Made by a program: the position numbers and the translations under genes
NCBI RefSeq assembly: GCF_003027925.1
Contig: NZ_PYPS01000048.1
Location: forward strand, 1 to 44,609
Source: Micromonospora sp. RP3T
GTDB taxonomy: Bacteria > Actinomycetota > Actinomycetes > Mycobacteriales > Micromonosporaceae
DNA length: 44,609 bases
Reading direction: 5' to 3'
In this document: positions 9,475 to 18,200 of the stretch, one piece after another
How the letters are laid out: every line of letters starts with the position of its first letter
Position numbering within the stretch: the first letter of the stretch is position 1
The notes under the pieces: generated by a model
What the model was told of the DNA's origin: nothing
Seen by the model: only the letters and a program-made list of their open reading frames with translations
Database searches by the model: none

Positions 9475-10623
9475 TCAGCACCCGTCCAGCCAGCTCCGCA
9501 GCGCCCACCACCAATGCACGGTCTCCGGCACCGTGCACCGGGCGCCCTCCTCGACCGGCGGCCCGCCGGTCACCTCCCGGAGCCGGCGCAGCCGGTACCG
9601 CACCGTGTTGGGGTGCACGTGCAACGCCGCCGCGGTCTGGTCCAGCCGCTGGCCGTGATCCAGCCAGGCGAGCGCCGTGGCCGCCAGTTCCCGGTGGAAC
9701 TCGTCGGCCGGGTCGAGCGCGCCGAGCAACGCGCCCCGCAGCAGCTCGGCCAGCGCCGGCTGGGCGGCCAGCGCGGTCTCCCCGGCCAGGTCCGTCACCC
9801 GACGCAGGCCGCGCAGCCGGCGACGGGTCGCGGTGCGCAGCGCCGCCAGGCAGAGCGCGTACATGGTCGGGGCCCGCTCCAGCGGTTGCGCGGGCGCCAC
9901 CAGCGCCAGCAGCCCGGCCGGGGCGGCGTCGGGCAGCCGGGGGAGCAGGCCGGCCAGCCGGTCCTCGACGGTGCCGACCAGGCCGCCGTGCCGGGTGAGC
10001 TGCCGGTGCAGGGTGTCCGACCGCACCGGGTCGGGATGCGCGGTGACCAGGCAGTGGTAGCGCCCGTCCGGTCGTAACCCGAAGCGGGCCAGTTCGGTCG
10101 GGGCCGCGCCGGCCGGACCGTCGAGCAGCAGCCGGCGCAGCAGTCGCGCCCGGACCGCCGCGCCGGTGCCGGCCAGTTCCCGCTCGGCGGCGCGGTGCCC
10201 GTCCACCACCGCCCGCTCCACCGCGGCGGCGTACCGGCCGATGACGAGCAGCCCCTCCAGCAGCACCTGGTCCGGGATGCCGGCGGCCCGGCCGTGCCGG
10301 ACCACCAGCTCCACCGCCCGGTCCCGGCCGGCCTGCACGCCGCGCAGCAGGCCGGCGACGGAGATGCCCTGCGCCGCCCGGTCGGCACCCAACCGGCGGG
10401 CCTCGGTGAAGTCCCGCCCGGCCGGATCCTCGTGCCGTTCCAGCGCGCCGAGCCCGCTGGTCAGCAGCAGGACCACCTGCCGGCGGACCTCGCCGACCGG
10501 CAGGCGGGCCACCTCCGGGGAGTCCGCGCGGGCGGCCCGGGCCACCTCCGCCACGGCGGCGGCGTCGCCGGCCAGGCCGCGCAGCAGCGCGCCGAACGTG
10601 GGGGCGTCTCCGGTCCGGGTCAT
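9475..10623 (-). CDS. PucR/CdaR-type transcriptional regulator
   Basis: A 382 aa regulator ending in the PucR C-terminal helix-turn-helix (ALAWLDHGQRLDQTAAAL, then HVHPNTVRYRLRRL). The N-terminal two thirds contain helical sensor regions without a recognised ligand pocket. Its target is not obvious; the divergent secreted beta-propeller gene is the closest candidate. ATG 10623 with GGGAAGCGGG upstream is preferred over a TTG 33 bases further out. Confidence 0.85.
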   Translation of the reverse strand: MTRTGDAPTFGALLRGLAGDAAAVAEVARAARADSPEVARLPVGEVRRQVVLLLTSGLGALERHEDPAGRDFTEARRLGADRAAQGISVAGLLRGVQAGRDRAVELVVRHGRAAGIPDQVLLEGLLVIGRYAAAVERAVVDGHRAAERELAGTGAAVRARLLRRLLLDGPAGAAPTELARFGLRPDGRYHCLVTAHPDPVRSDTLHRQLTRHGGLVGTVEDRLAGLLPRLPDAAPAGLLALVAPAQPLERAPTMYALCLAALRTATRRRLRGLRRVTDLAGETALAAQPALAELLRGALLGALDPADEFHRELAATALAWLDHGQRLDQTAAALHVHPNTVRYRLRRLREVTGGPPVEEGARCTVPETVHWWWALRSWLDGC

Positions 10624-10721
10624 CGGCGCCCGCTTCCCGTTGTCGTCGCGGCACAACCGGGCCGGTCGGGCGTTGGCGTCCGGTTCCTAGCCGCCGTGGC
10701 CGGCCGGTTGCTCTCCTGGTT

Positions 10722-10737
10722 GTTACCGCAAGGTAAC
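10722..10737. promoter_or_regulatory. Palindromic operator candidate GTTACC-N4-GGTAAC
   Basis: A perfect 6-bp dyad with a four-base spacer in the divergent region between the pucR-like gene and the beta-propeller gene, 54 bases ahead of the latter's start. The form suits a dimeric repressor site. Which regulator binds is unknown. Confidence 0.45.
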
Positions 10738-10791
10738 ACTGATCGAGCCACCGAGAAACGTCGATGTCCCACCGGCTGTCAGGAGGCGTCC

Positions 10792-12063
10792 ATGACCCCC
10801 GTGCCACCCCGCCCGTCCCGATCCCGCCGTCGCGTCGGCCTCGCCGCGCTGGCCGCGCTCGCGCTGGCCCTGCCGACGCCGCTGGCCGCCACGCCCACGC
10901 CCGCCGCCGCGGCCGTCGCGCTCCAGGAGGTGATGTTCGTCGGCAACAACTGGGACGGCACCGCCGACGTCATCCGCTCCCGTGGCGACTACGCGAAGCT
11001 CGGCCGGATCGACGTGATCCCGGACCGGGCCGCGCGGCTGCGCGAGATCTACCTCAACCCGATCAAGCTGGCCTACTTCCTCGGCATCCGGCAGGGGCCG
11101 GGGGAAGGACACGACCAGTTCGTCGACGACATGTACACCACGCCGGACGGCACCGCGCTCGTCGCGTCCCGGCCCAGCTTCGCCGACGTGGTCTCGATCG
11201 ACCTGGCCACCGGCGCGATCCGCTGGCGGTTCCCGGTCTCCGGCTACCGCGCCGACCACATGGCCGTGTCGCCGGACGGCACCCGGGTCGCGGTCTCCGC
11301 CTCCACCTCGAACACGGTGCACGTGCTGGACATCCGCACCGGAGCGCAACTCGGCTCGTTCGGCACCGGCGACAAGCCGCACGAGAACATCTTCACCCGC
11401 GACAATCGACTGTGGAACATGTCGATCGGCGAGGTCAACACCGACCTGGACGCGCCCTGGCTCGACTGGACCAAGGGCGACCGCCGGATCACCGTCGCCG
11501 ACGCCACCACCTACCAGGTGGTCAAGGTGATCGACATGCGGGAGCGGCTGGACGCCGCCGGCCGCCGCGACCTCTCCGACGCGGTCCGCCCGGCGGTGTT
11601 CACCCCGGACGGCAGCCGGCTCTACTTCCAGGTGTCCTTCTTCAACGGCCTGGTCGAGTACGACGTGTCCGCCGACCGGATCACCCGCGTCGCCACGCTG
11701 CCGAAGAACCCGGCCACCAGCGAGGACCGCACCACCTGGGTGAACGATTCCCGGCACCACGGGCTGTCGGTCAGCCCGGACGGCTCGCGGCTCTGCGTCG
11801 CCGGCACGATGGACGACTACGCGACGGTGGTGGACCGGGCCACGCTGCTGCCGGGGACGCTGGTGCCGGCCAGCAAGCCGTACTGGGCCACGGTCAGCGG
11901 GGACGGCCGGGACTGCGTGATCTCCGAATCCGGCGCCGACCAGGTCACCGCCATCAACTTCGCCACCGGGCAGAAGGTGGCCAGTGTCGGAGTCGGCGAC
12001 CACCCGCAGCGGGTCCGCATCGGGCACCTGCCGGCCGACTGGACGCCCCCGACCGCCGGCTGA
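10792..12063 (+). CDS. Secreted YVTN-type beta-propeller protein
   Basis: A 423 aa exported protein. An Arg-rich n-region, a hydrophobic core and an Ala-rich cleavage region (residues 1 to about 41) form a signal peptide. The mature part has repeated blades of the form 'VSPDGTRVAVSAS... VHVLDI... GTGDKPH', typical of YncE-like propellers that otherwise appear with quinoprotein or surface functions. No catalytic motif is visible. AGGAGG lies five bases before ATG 10792. The function is unknown; a surface or binding role is inferred. Confidence 0.82.
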   Translation: MTPVPPRPSRSRRRVGLAALAALALALPTPLAATPTPAAAAVALQEVMFVGNNWDGTADVIRSRGDYAKLGRIDVIPDRAARLREIYLNPIKLAYFLGIRQGPGEGHDQFVDDMYTTPDGTALVASRPSFADVVSIDLATGAIRWRFPVSGYRADHMAVSPDGTRVAVSASTSNTVHVLDIRTGAQLGSFGTGDKPHENIFTRDNRLWNMSIGEVNTDLDAPWLDWTKGDRRITVADATTYQVVKVIDMRERLDAAGRRDLSDAVRPAVFTPDGSRLYFQVSFFNGLVEYDVSADRITRVATLPKNPATSEDRTTWVNDSRHHGLSVSPDGSRLCVAGTMDDYATVVDRATLLPGTLVPASKPYWATVSGDGRDCVISESGADQVTAINFATGQKVASVGVGDHPQRVRIGHLPADWTPPTAG

Positions 12064-12078
12064 CCGGCCGCCGCACCG

Positions 12079-13674
12079 TCACCGGGCGGGGCAGCGCAGC
12101 CCCTCCCGGGGGACGGTGAGCGAGATCAGGTACGCGTCGACGGCCGCGTTCACGCACGCGGTCTGCGGGTACGCGGTGTGCCCCTCGCCCTCCCAGGTGA
12201 GCACCCGGCCGACGCCCAGCATCGAGGCCAGCGCCCCGGTCTGCTCGTACGGCGTGGCCGGGTCGCCGGTGGTGCCGACCACCAGGATCGGCGGCGCACC
12301 GACCGCCCGCCCGGTCGGGTACGGGTCCCGCGCGCCCGGCCACTCCACACAGCCGAGCATCCCCACCGCCAACGCCGGGCCGAACAGCGGATATTTCTGC
12401 CGCCACTGCGACTGCAACGACCGGACCTGCTCCCGGGTCGGCTTCTCGGTCTCGTCGGCGCAGTTCACCGCCAGGTTGGCGTCGAACAGGTTGGAGTAGC
12501 GCCCGTCGTCCTCGCGACCGGCGTACGCGTCGGCGAGCTTGAACACGCCCGCCGGGTCGCCGCCCTGGAGGTCGTCGATCGCGCGGGCCAGCTCCTGCCA
12601 GCCCTGCTCGGTGTAGAGCGACGAGATCACCGCGTAGAAGACCCAGCCGGCGGTGGCCTCCCGGCCGCCCGCGCCGCGGACCGGGGAGGCGTTGGCCTTG
12701 TCGATCGCGGTGGTGACCGCGCCGCGGGCGTCCGGCGCGATCGGGCAGCGGCCGGCGTTCGCCGCGCACCACGCGGAGAAGTTGTCGAACGCCCGCTCGA
12801 AGCCCTTGGCCTGGCTCTCCGAGCCGGCGACGAGCTGCTGCCGGGGGTCGACCGCGCCGTCGAGCACCAGCGCGCGCACCCGCTGCGGGTAGAGCTGGGC
12901 GTAGGTCGCGCCGAGCAGCGTGCCGTAGGAGTAGCCGAGGTAGCTCAGCTTCTCGTCGCCGACCGCCGCGCGCACCGCGTCCATGTCCCGCGCGGCCTGC
13001 TCGGTGCCGTAGAGCGGGAGCTGGTCGCCGTACTTCGCGCCGCACCGCTGACCGATGCGCCGGTTGAGGTCGACGAAGCCGTCGAACGACGCCTGGCTCT
13101 CCGGGTCGGGGTCGTAGCCGAAACTGGCGTCCAGGTCGGCATCCGGAATGCACTTCACCGGGCTGGACCGGGCCACCCCGCGCGGGTCGAAGCCGACGAT
13201 GTCGAACCGTTCGGTGACCGCCGTCGGCAGCCCGCCGAACGTCGGGCCGAAGGAGAGGTAGACGGCGGTGTCCACGCCGGACGCCCCGGGCCCGCCCGGA
13301 TTGACCACCAGCGACCCGATCCGGTCGCGCTGCTTGGTGGAACGGGCCCGGATCAGCGCGATCTCGAACGTCTCGCCGGTGCCCGGCCCGGCCGTCGCGC
13401 CGGTGGCCGCCCCGGCGCCCCAGTTGCGGGGCACCGCGATCCGGGCGCACTCGTAGCGCATGTCGGGCGCGCCCCGACCGACCAGCTCGCCCGGCACCTC
13501 GGGGCAGGCCCGCCAGGTGGGCGCGCTGCCCGGCGGGGCCGCCTCGACCGCGCCCCCGCTCTCGGCGCGCGGCGCGAACGCCGGCAGCGTGCAACCGGCG
13601 GTGAGCACCAGCGCCGCGACGAACGCGGCCAGCGCGGGCCGGACCCGGCGGGGCCGGTCGGGGAGACGGGTCAC
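12079..13674 (-). CDS. Tripeptidyl-aminopeptidase-like alpha/beta hydrolase, lipoprotein
   Basis: A 531 aa serine peptidase of the actinobacterial TAP/SlpD type that clips tripeptides or releases prolyl peptides outside the cell. The lipobox LTAGC near residue 28 indicates membrane anchoring. The catalytic triad is readable: Ser249 in GYSYGT, Asp471 in TTGDPATP and His499 in GEGHTAYPQ, with a TAP-like C-terminal domain. GTG 13674 is chosen because GGAAGG lies seven bases upstream, whereas ATG 13689 overlaps that site and has none of its own. It converges with the propeller gene with a 15-base gap. Confidence 0.88.
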   Translation of the reverse strand: MTRLPDRPRRVRPALAAFVAALVLTAGCTLPAFAPRAESGGAVEAAPPGSAPTWRACPEVPGELVGRGAPDMRYECARIAVPRNWGAGAATGATAGPGTGETFEIALIRARSTKQRDRIGSLVVNPGGPGASGVDTAVYLSFGPTFGGLPTAVTERFDIVGFDPRGVARSSPVKCIPDADLDASFGYDPDPESQASFDGFVDLNRRIGQRCGAKYGDQLPLYGTEQAARDMDAVRAAVGDEKLSYLGYSYGTLLGATYAQLYPQRVRALVLDGAVDPRQQLVAGSESQAKGFERAFDNFSAWCAANAGRCPIAPDARGAVTTAIDKANASPVRGAGGREATAGWVFYAVISSLYTEQGWQELARAIDDLQGGDPAGVFKLADAYAGREDDGRYSNLFDANLAVNCADETEKPTREQVRSLQSQWRQKYPLFGPALAVGMLGCVEWPGARDPYPTGRAVGAPPILVVGTTGDPATPYEQTGALASMLGVGRVLTWEGEGHTAYPQTACVNAAVDAYLISLTVPREGLRCPAR

Positions 13675-13708
13675 GTGGACGCCTTCCATGATCGGGTCGA
13701 CCGCCAGG

Positions 13709-14821
13709 CTACGCCCGGCCGCCGGTGTCGCTCACCGTCGCCGCCGGATCGCCACGCAGCACCTCGTCGACGTCGTAGCGGATCGGGCGGTCCAGCTGGC
13801 CGTAGCCGCACGAGCGGGGATCCCGGTCGGGACGCCAGCGGAGGAACCGGGCGGTGTGCCGCAGCCGGTCGCCCTCCATCGCGTCGTAGGCGACCTCGAC
13901 CACCAGCTCGGGGCGCAACGGCTCCCACTCCAGGTTCTTGCCACCGGTCCACCGGCTCACCCCACCCGGGATGCGCTGGCCCCGCTCGTGGTCGCCGTGC
14001 GCCCACGGGTGCTCGTCACCGACCTCGCGGTAGGGCTCCAGCTCGTCGAGCAGCTCCTTGCGCCGGGCCATGGTGAACGAGGAGCTGACGCCGATGTGGT
14101 GCAGCACCCCCTCGTCGTCGTAGAGCCCCAGCAGCAGCGAGCCGACCACCGGGCCGGACTTGTGCCAGCGGAAGCCGGCCACCACCGCGTCCGCCGTGCG
14201 GGCGTGCTTGACCTTGAACATCAACCGCTTGCCCGGCTCGTACGGCAGGTCGGCCGGCTTGACGATGAGCCCGTCCAGGCCGGCGCCCTCGAACACCTCG
14301 AACCAGCGCCGGGCCGTCGCCGGGTCGGTGGTCACCTGCGTCACGTGCACCGGCGGCCGGACCCCGGCCAGGGCCTGCTCCAGCCGCTCCCGGCGCTGCG
14401 GGTAGGGCCGGTCGGTGAGCAGCTCGTCGTCGAGCGCCAGCAGGTCGAACGCGACGAAGTCGGCGGGCGTGGTCTCGGCCAGCATGGCCACCCGGGACTT
14501 GGCCGGATGGATCCGCTGGGCCAGCAGCTCGAAGTCGAGCCGCGGCTGCCCGTCGGGACCGTCCCGGCGGATCACGATCAGCTCGCCGTCGATCGCGCAC
14601 CGGCGCGGGAGCTGGCGGCGTGCCTGCTCGACCACCTCGGGGAAGTAGCGGGTCATCGACTTGCCGCCGCGACTGGCCAGCTCGACCTCGTCGCCGTCGC
14701 GGAAGACGATGCAGCGGAAGCCGTCCCACTTCGGCTCGTAGGTCAGGCCGGGATCGGTGGGCAGTTCGGCGAGGCTCTTGGCGAGCATCGGCTCGACCGG
14801 CGGGTTGATCGGCAGGTCCAC
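13709..14821 (-). CDS. ligC: ATP-dependent DNA ligase LigC
   Basis: A 370 aa ATP-dependent DNA ligase. The N-terminus (MDLPINPPVEPMLAK) matches the mycobacterial LigC type. The adenylation lysine is Lys31 in the motif I block EPKWDGFR, followed by the DGEL motif and an OB-fold region with a VVEVAYD-type motif. In mycobacteria LigC enzymes act as backup ligases for base-excision or end-joining repair; that role here is inferred. GTG 14821 sits seven bases after a -10-like TTGACT, suggesting a leaderless message. See the promoter entry for a possible DNA-damage element. Confidence 0.92.
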   Translation of the reverse strand: MDLPINPPVEPMLAKSLAELPTDPGLTYEPKWDGFRCIVFRDGDEVELASRGGKSMTRYFPEVVEQARRQLPRRCAIDGELIVIRRDGPDGQPRLDFELLAQRIHPAKSRVAMLAETTPADFVAFDLLALDDELLTDRPYPQRRERLEQALAGVRPPVHVTQVTTDPATARRWFEVFEGAGLDGLIVKPADLPYEPGKRLMFKVKHARTADAVVAGFRWHKSGPVVGSLLLGLYDDEGVLHHIGVSSSFTMARRKELLDELEPYREVGDEHPWAHGDHERGQRIPGGVSRWTGGKNLEWEPLRPELVVEVAYDAMEGDRLRHTARFLRWRPDRDPRSCGYGQLDRPIRYDVDEVLRGDPAATVSDTGGRA

Positions 14822-14828
14822 GGCGACC

Positions 14829-14850
14829 AGTCAACCAGACCCCGCCGACA
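14829..14850 (-). promoter_or_regulatory. RecA-NDp/PafBC-like promoter candidate for ligC
   Basis: On the minus strand TGTCG (14850-14846), eleven bases, then TTGACT (14834-14829), then seven bases to GTG. The actinobacterial DNA-damage promoter is TTGTCRGTG-N8-TAGGNT. Here the upstream block is GTGTCGGCG, matching seven of nine positions with exact spacing. The -10 has T instead of A at position two. Confidence 0.5.
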
Positions 14851-14944
14851 CCCGTGAGGCATCTCACCGCCGCCCCGGGTGCGGCGTGTCCCGCCGCGAG
14901 CCCTTCGTCACCCGCGACCGGATGGTGAAACCGCAGGTCAGAGC

Positions 14945-14950
14945 TACCGT
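14945..14950 (+). promoter_or_regulatory. Leaderless-type -10 (TACCGT)
   Basis: TACCGT followed by six bases and GTG 14957. The TANNNT-N6-start spacing is the usual actinobacterial leaderless arrangement, and the gene has no ribosome binding site. Confidence 0.5.
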
Positions 14951-14956
14951 CGCGGC

Positions 14957-15169
14957 GTGCCGGAGTGGAGCTGCGGATGCTGCGGTCGCTGGCGGGTCAG
15001 CGTGGAACTGGTCCGGGGGCGGTACCGCTACCGCCTCGTGCACCGCTACCCGGCCGAGCACGGCGGCGGCGCGAACGTCGTCGGCGAGGTGGGCTCCGTG
15101 GCCGAGCTGGAGCGACTGCTCCGGCGGTACGCGCCGGTCGGCCTGGCCGACCTCCGCGAGGCCGCCTGA
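14957..15169 (+). CDS. 70-residue protein with CxCC motif, unknown
   Basis: A small basic protein (70 aa) starting MPEWSCGCCGRW, with a beta-like middle (VELVRGRYRYRLVHRY) and an acidic helical end (VAELERLLRRYAP). The N-terminal Cys cluster could bind metal, but only three Cys are present. It is divergent from ligC. No family recognised. Coding support comes from third-position GC, the leaderless -10 and a clean stop before the next gene. Confidence 0.6.
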   Translation: MPEWSCGCCGRWRVSVELVRGRYRYRLVHRYPAEHGGGANVVGEVGSVAELERLLRRYAPVGLADLREAA

Positions 15170-15187
15170 CCTGCCTGGAACCGGCCC

Positions 15188-15664
15188 TCAGCCGGCGCTG
15201 ACCTTCTCCAGGACCGCCAACCGGTTGCCGTTCTCGTCCGGCCGGTGTGCCACCACCCGGTAGCCGCGCCGGGCGTACAGGCCCAGGTTGTCAGCGCTCT
15301 GCGCGCCGGTGAACAACGCGAACCGCGTCACCCGGCCGGCGCAGGCGTGCTCCACCGCGGCCAGCAGCCGCCCGCCGATGCCGCGTCCCTGCTGGTCCGG
15401 GGCGACCGCGAGGCGGCCGACGTGGGCGGTGTCGCCGTCGAGGCGGGCCCGCACCGAGCCGACCAGGCGGGCTCCGCGGCGGGCGGCGAGCACCACGACC
15501 GGGCCGGCCAGCGCCGCCCGGACCTCGTCCAGCGTCTCGGTCAGCGGGGGCAGGAACACGTCCCGGTACCGCTGCGCCTCCACCAGGTACGCGGCACGCT
15601 GCACGGTGAGGATCTCACCGGCGTCCGCGACGACGGCGGGGGCGATGGTCACGTCGTCGGTCAC
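15188..15664 (-). CDS. GNAT family N-acetyltransferase
   Basis: A 158 aa GNAT. The core is clear: VGRLAVAPDQQGRGIGGRLL (about 82-101) is strand beta-4 plus the acetyl-CoA loop, and ADNLGLYARRGY closes the fold. The substrate is unknown. GTG 15664 is the only sensible start; the ribosome site is weak. It converges with the 70-residue protein. Confidence 0.87.
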   Translation of the reverse strand: MTDDVTIAPAVVADAGEILTVQRAAYLVEAQRYRDVFLPPLTETLDEVRAALAGPVVVLAARRGARLVGSVRARLDGDTAHVGRLAVAPDQQGRGIGGRLLAAVEHACAGRVTRFALFTGAQSADNLGLYARRGYRVVAHRPDENGNRLAVLEKVSAG

Positions 15665-15736
15665 CGGGTCAGCTCACCACATCCGCCCCGGGCGGTCGTA
15701 CCCTGGCTGGTGTCCCCGCGCGAGGAGGTGGCCGAC

Positions 15737-16237
15737 GTGCCCGAGTTGACGTACCCCGAGGTGGGCGCGACCCGCGACGGTGGCCGGCCGGCCGGCTACC
15801 ACCACCTGCGCCACCGGGTCCGGCTGCCGGACGGCGCGTTTCCGGTCGCGGCGGACGCGGTGCTCGGCTGGCGGCTGCACCGCGCCGCCGGCGTGGTGAT
15901 GCGCGCCGACGCGCCGCGTGCCGCGCCCGGGGTGCGGGTCACGCCGGGGCTGGGCGTCGGCCCGGCGCGGATCTGGGGACCGACCGAGGTGGTCTGGGCC
16001 GTGGACGAGCCGGACCGGGCCGGCTTCGGCTACGGCACGCTGCCCGGGCACCCGGAGATCGGCGAGGAGGCGTTCCTGGTCACCCGCGACGCGGACGGGA
16101 CCTGGTTCGAGGTGACCGCGTTCAGCCGGCCGGCCCACTGGTACGTGCGTGCCGCCGGGCCGGTCACCCGGGGCTTCCAGCTCGGGTACGCGTGGTGGCT
16201 GGGGCGGACGCTGCGTCGGCTCTGCGCCGGCCGGTGA
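15737..16237 (+). CDS. DUF1990 family protein
   Basis: A 166 aa protein starting with the TYPEVGATRD block typical of DUF1990 (YndJ-like, ligand-binding START-like fold). It has the central blocks GYGTLPGHPEIGEEAF and FEVTAFSRPAHWYVR and the C-terminal FQLGYAWWLGRTLR. The function of the family is not established. GTG 15737 has GAGGAGG eight bases upstream. An alternative in-frame GTG at 15710 follows TACCCT by five bases and could be a leaderless start adding nine residues. Confidence 0.85.
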   Translation: MPELTYPEVGATRDGGRPAGYHHLRHRVRLPDGAFPVAADAVLGWRLHRAAGVVMRADAPRAAPGVRVTPGLGVGPARIWGPTEVVWAVDEPDRAGFGYGTLPGHPEIGEEAFLVTRDADGTWFEVTAFSRPAHWYVRAAGPVTRGFQLGYAWWLGRTLRRLCAGR

Positions 16238-16241
16238 CCGC

Positions 16242-17156
16242 TCAGTAGCGGGCGAACGAGCGGATCGGGGCGCGCGGGCCGTACTTCGGCGCCTGCACGC
16301 CGGCCGCCTCCAGCAGCACGCACACCCGCCCCCGGTGGCCCCGGAACGGCTCCAGCAGCGCCAGCATCCGGGCGTCGTCGCCGCGCGGCTCCCCGGCCAA
16401 CGCCCAGGCCACCGTGTTCGGCACGTGGTAGTCGCCGACGCTGACCGCGTCCGGGTCCCCGTACGCGATCCGGACCACCTCGGCGGCGGTCCACGGCCCG
16501 ATGCCGGGGATCGCGGTGAGCCGGCGGGTCGCCTCCGCGGCGTCCGCGCAGCGTTCCAGCCGGTCCGCGACGGCGGCGGCGCGGCGCAGCGTGTCGGCCC
16601 GCCGCTGCTCCACCCCGAACGGGTGGAACACCCAGTACGGCGTGGCGGCCACCGCGTCCGGCGTCGGCGGCAGCAGCAGCGGTTGCAGCGGTCCCGGCGC
16701 CGGCTCGCGGAAGTGCCGCACGGTCGCCGCGTACGCCCGGTACGCCTCCTTGCCGGTGACCTTCTGCTCGAAGACGGCCCGCAGCAGCCGGGGGAACACC
16801 TGGCCGGTGGCCGGCATCCGCAATCCGTGGTGCTGCTGGGCCAGCCGGGCCACCAGCGGGTGCGTGGCGGCCAGCGCGGCGAAGCCGGTCAGGTCGTCGG
16901 CCAGCCCGGCCACCCGGTCGGCGCGGTCGACCACCCACGCCGCGCCCGGGCCGTACCCCTCGGCGACCAGCTCGCCGGCCTCGGGGCGCAGCGCCAGCGT
17001 GGCCGGACCGTCCGGGGTGCGGGTGGCCCACCAGAAGCTGCCGGCGGCGATCCGCGCGCAGGGGTCGTACGGGCTGAAGGTCAACGCCCGCACCGAGGCG
17101 GCCAGCCGGTAGCCGGCCGGGGGGCGCAGCGTACGGCGGGCGGCGGGCGAGGTCAC
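16242..17156 (-). CDS. AlkA-like DNA-3-methyladenine glycosylase
   Basis: A 304 aa base-excision repair glycosylase of the HhH-GPD superfamily. The helix-hairpin-helix IPGIGPWTAAEV lies at about 215-226, followed by the catalytic aspartate Asp242 in VGDYHVPN. The N-terminal region is a TATA-box-like AlkA domain. It should excise alkylated purines. GTG 17156 is the start. With ligC, 2 kb away, it adds to a local group of DNA repair genes. It converges with the DUF1990 gene with a four-base gap. Confidence 0.88.
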   Translation of the reverse strand: MTSPAARRTLRPPAGYRLAASVRALTFSPYDPCARIAAGSFWWATRTPDGPATLALRPEAGELVAEGYGPGAAWVVDRADRVAGLADDLTGFAALAATHPLVARLAQQHHGLRMPATGQVFPRLLRAVFEQKVTGKEAYRAYAATVRHFREPAPGPLQPLLLPPTPDAVAATPYWVFHPFGVEQRRADTLRRAAAVADRLERCADAAEATRRLTAIPGIGPWTAAEVVRIAYGDPDAVSVGDYHVPNTVAWALAGEPRGDDARMLALLEPFRGHRGRVCVLLEAAGVQAPKYGPRAPIRSFARY

Positions 17157-17194
17157 CCCGCCACTCTGCCACGCGGCTGCGCCGTGACGACGGA

Positions 17195-17324
17195 CACCGC
17201 CGCGCACCCTGGGGCGCGCGGCGGTGGGGTCGGTGCCGGGAGGCGGGGCGATGCCGGTACGCCCCGCCTCCCGGGTCCACGACGGTGACCGGCCGCGCCC
17301 TCCCCGGCGGCGGCCGGTCACCGT
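17195..17324. terminator. Array of three strong hairpins
   Basis: Three successive perfect inverted repeats: 17195-17205/17216-17226 (11 bp), 17236-17250/17260-17274 (15 bp, loop nine) and 17282-17295/17311-17324 (14 bp). They lie 3' of the minus-strand lipoprotein gene and upstream of the glycosylase gene, so the first met by polymerase is the 14-bp one. A terminator role is likely; three in a row is more than needed. Confidence 0.7.
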
Positions 17325-17335
17325 GTCCGGTGCGG

Positions 17336-17992
17336 TCAGTACGAGTAGTCCGAGCCGCCGCCCGAGTCGCCGGAGCCACCCGACGCCGGCGGGGCGACCG
17401 GCTTCGGGGTGCCGGTCGGCAGGCAGGTCAGGTTCTTCTTGCCGTTCGGGTCCACGACGAACCAGGTGCCGCCGACGCCCTGGCCCTTCCACTGGCCCGG
17501 CTTCTTGTCCCCGATGTAGCGGTAGACCGGCCAGTCCCCGATGGTGATCTGCCGGGTGCCGTCCTGCCGGGTGACGGTGCCGACCTTGTCGTCGGAGACG
17601 CCCTGGAGCTGCGGGTTGCCGTCGGTCAGCGCCGGCGGCCAGACCTCGGCGCACTTGTCCACGCAGTTGGACTGCGCCGGGCTCGACGAGTCCTTGTCGA
17701 ACCGGTACAGCACCCAGCCGTCCTGGTCGGTGACGACCTTGCCCATCCGGGGCAGCTTCTTGCCGACCAGCTCGTCGGTGAGTTTCACGTCCGACGGGGG
17801 CGCCTGGTCGGCGGCGGGCGCCTCCGGGGAGGCCGACGCCTCCGGCTCGGCCGCCGCGGTGGGTTCGGCCGCGGCGACGGCGACCGGCTCCGCCGCGCTC
17901 GAGTTCGCCCCGTCGTAGCCTGCGGGGGCGCAGGCCGTAAGTGCGACCATCGCGCTCGCGACGATGACGGTCGTCCGCATGTGGTGTGCCAC
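17336..17992 (-). CDS. Secreted lipoprotein with Yx(F/W/Y)xxD repeats
   Basis: A 218 aa lipoprotein of the PF03640/COG4315 type. The lipobox LTAC places the lipid Cys at residue 21. An Ala/Glu/Pro-rich linker follows, then a folded domain with the repeat motifs YRFDKD and YRYIGD, and a Cys pair (NCVDKCAEVWPP). The tail is Gly/Ser-rich. Such proteins sit on the cell surface; some occur beside sigma/anti-sigma genes, as here. GTG 17992 is close behind GAGGAGG; ATG 17980 is the alternative. The function is unknown. Confidence 0.85.
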   Translation of the reverse strand: MAHHMRTTVIVASAMVALTACAPAGYDGANSSAAEPVAVAAAEPTAAAEPEASASPEAPAADQAPPSDVKLTDELVGKKLPRMGKVVTDQDGWVLYRFDKDSSSPAQSNCVDKCAEVWPPALTDGNPQLQGVSDDKVGTVTRQDGTRQITIGDWPVYRYIGDKKPGQWKGQGVGGTWFVVDPNGKKNLTCLPTGTPKPVAPPASGGSGDSGGGSDYSY

Positions 17993-18151
17993 GTGCCCTC
18001 CTCGTTCTTGGCAGTTCGCCGGGTAGTACGGGCGACGGTGCTGTCAAGGTTGAAGTCAAAAGGGTGGGCCATTTCACAGTGGACGGATTGAACCGATCCG
18101 GTCCGTGGCCCGTGCGCCACCACGACGGGACGGAACGGTCCGGAAACGACA

Positions 18152-18189
18152 CGACGGCGCCGGACGGCCGTGGCCGCCCGGCGCCGTCG
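18152..18189. terminator. Hairpin after the sigma/anti-sigma operon
   Basis: A 12-bp perfect stem (18152-18163 with 18178-18189) starting 12 bases beyond the anti-sigma stop codon on the minus strand. Confidence 0.65.
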
Positions 18190-18200
18190 GCGCGGTGGGT

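Noticed and set aside
10195..10791. Extension of the beta-propeller frame into the PucR gene
   Set aside because: The AGGAGG site and signal peptide begin at 10792; upstream sequence is antisense to the regulator.
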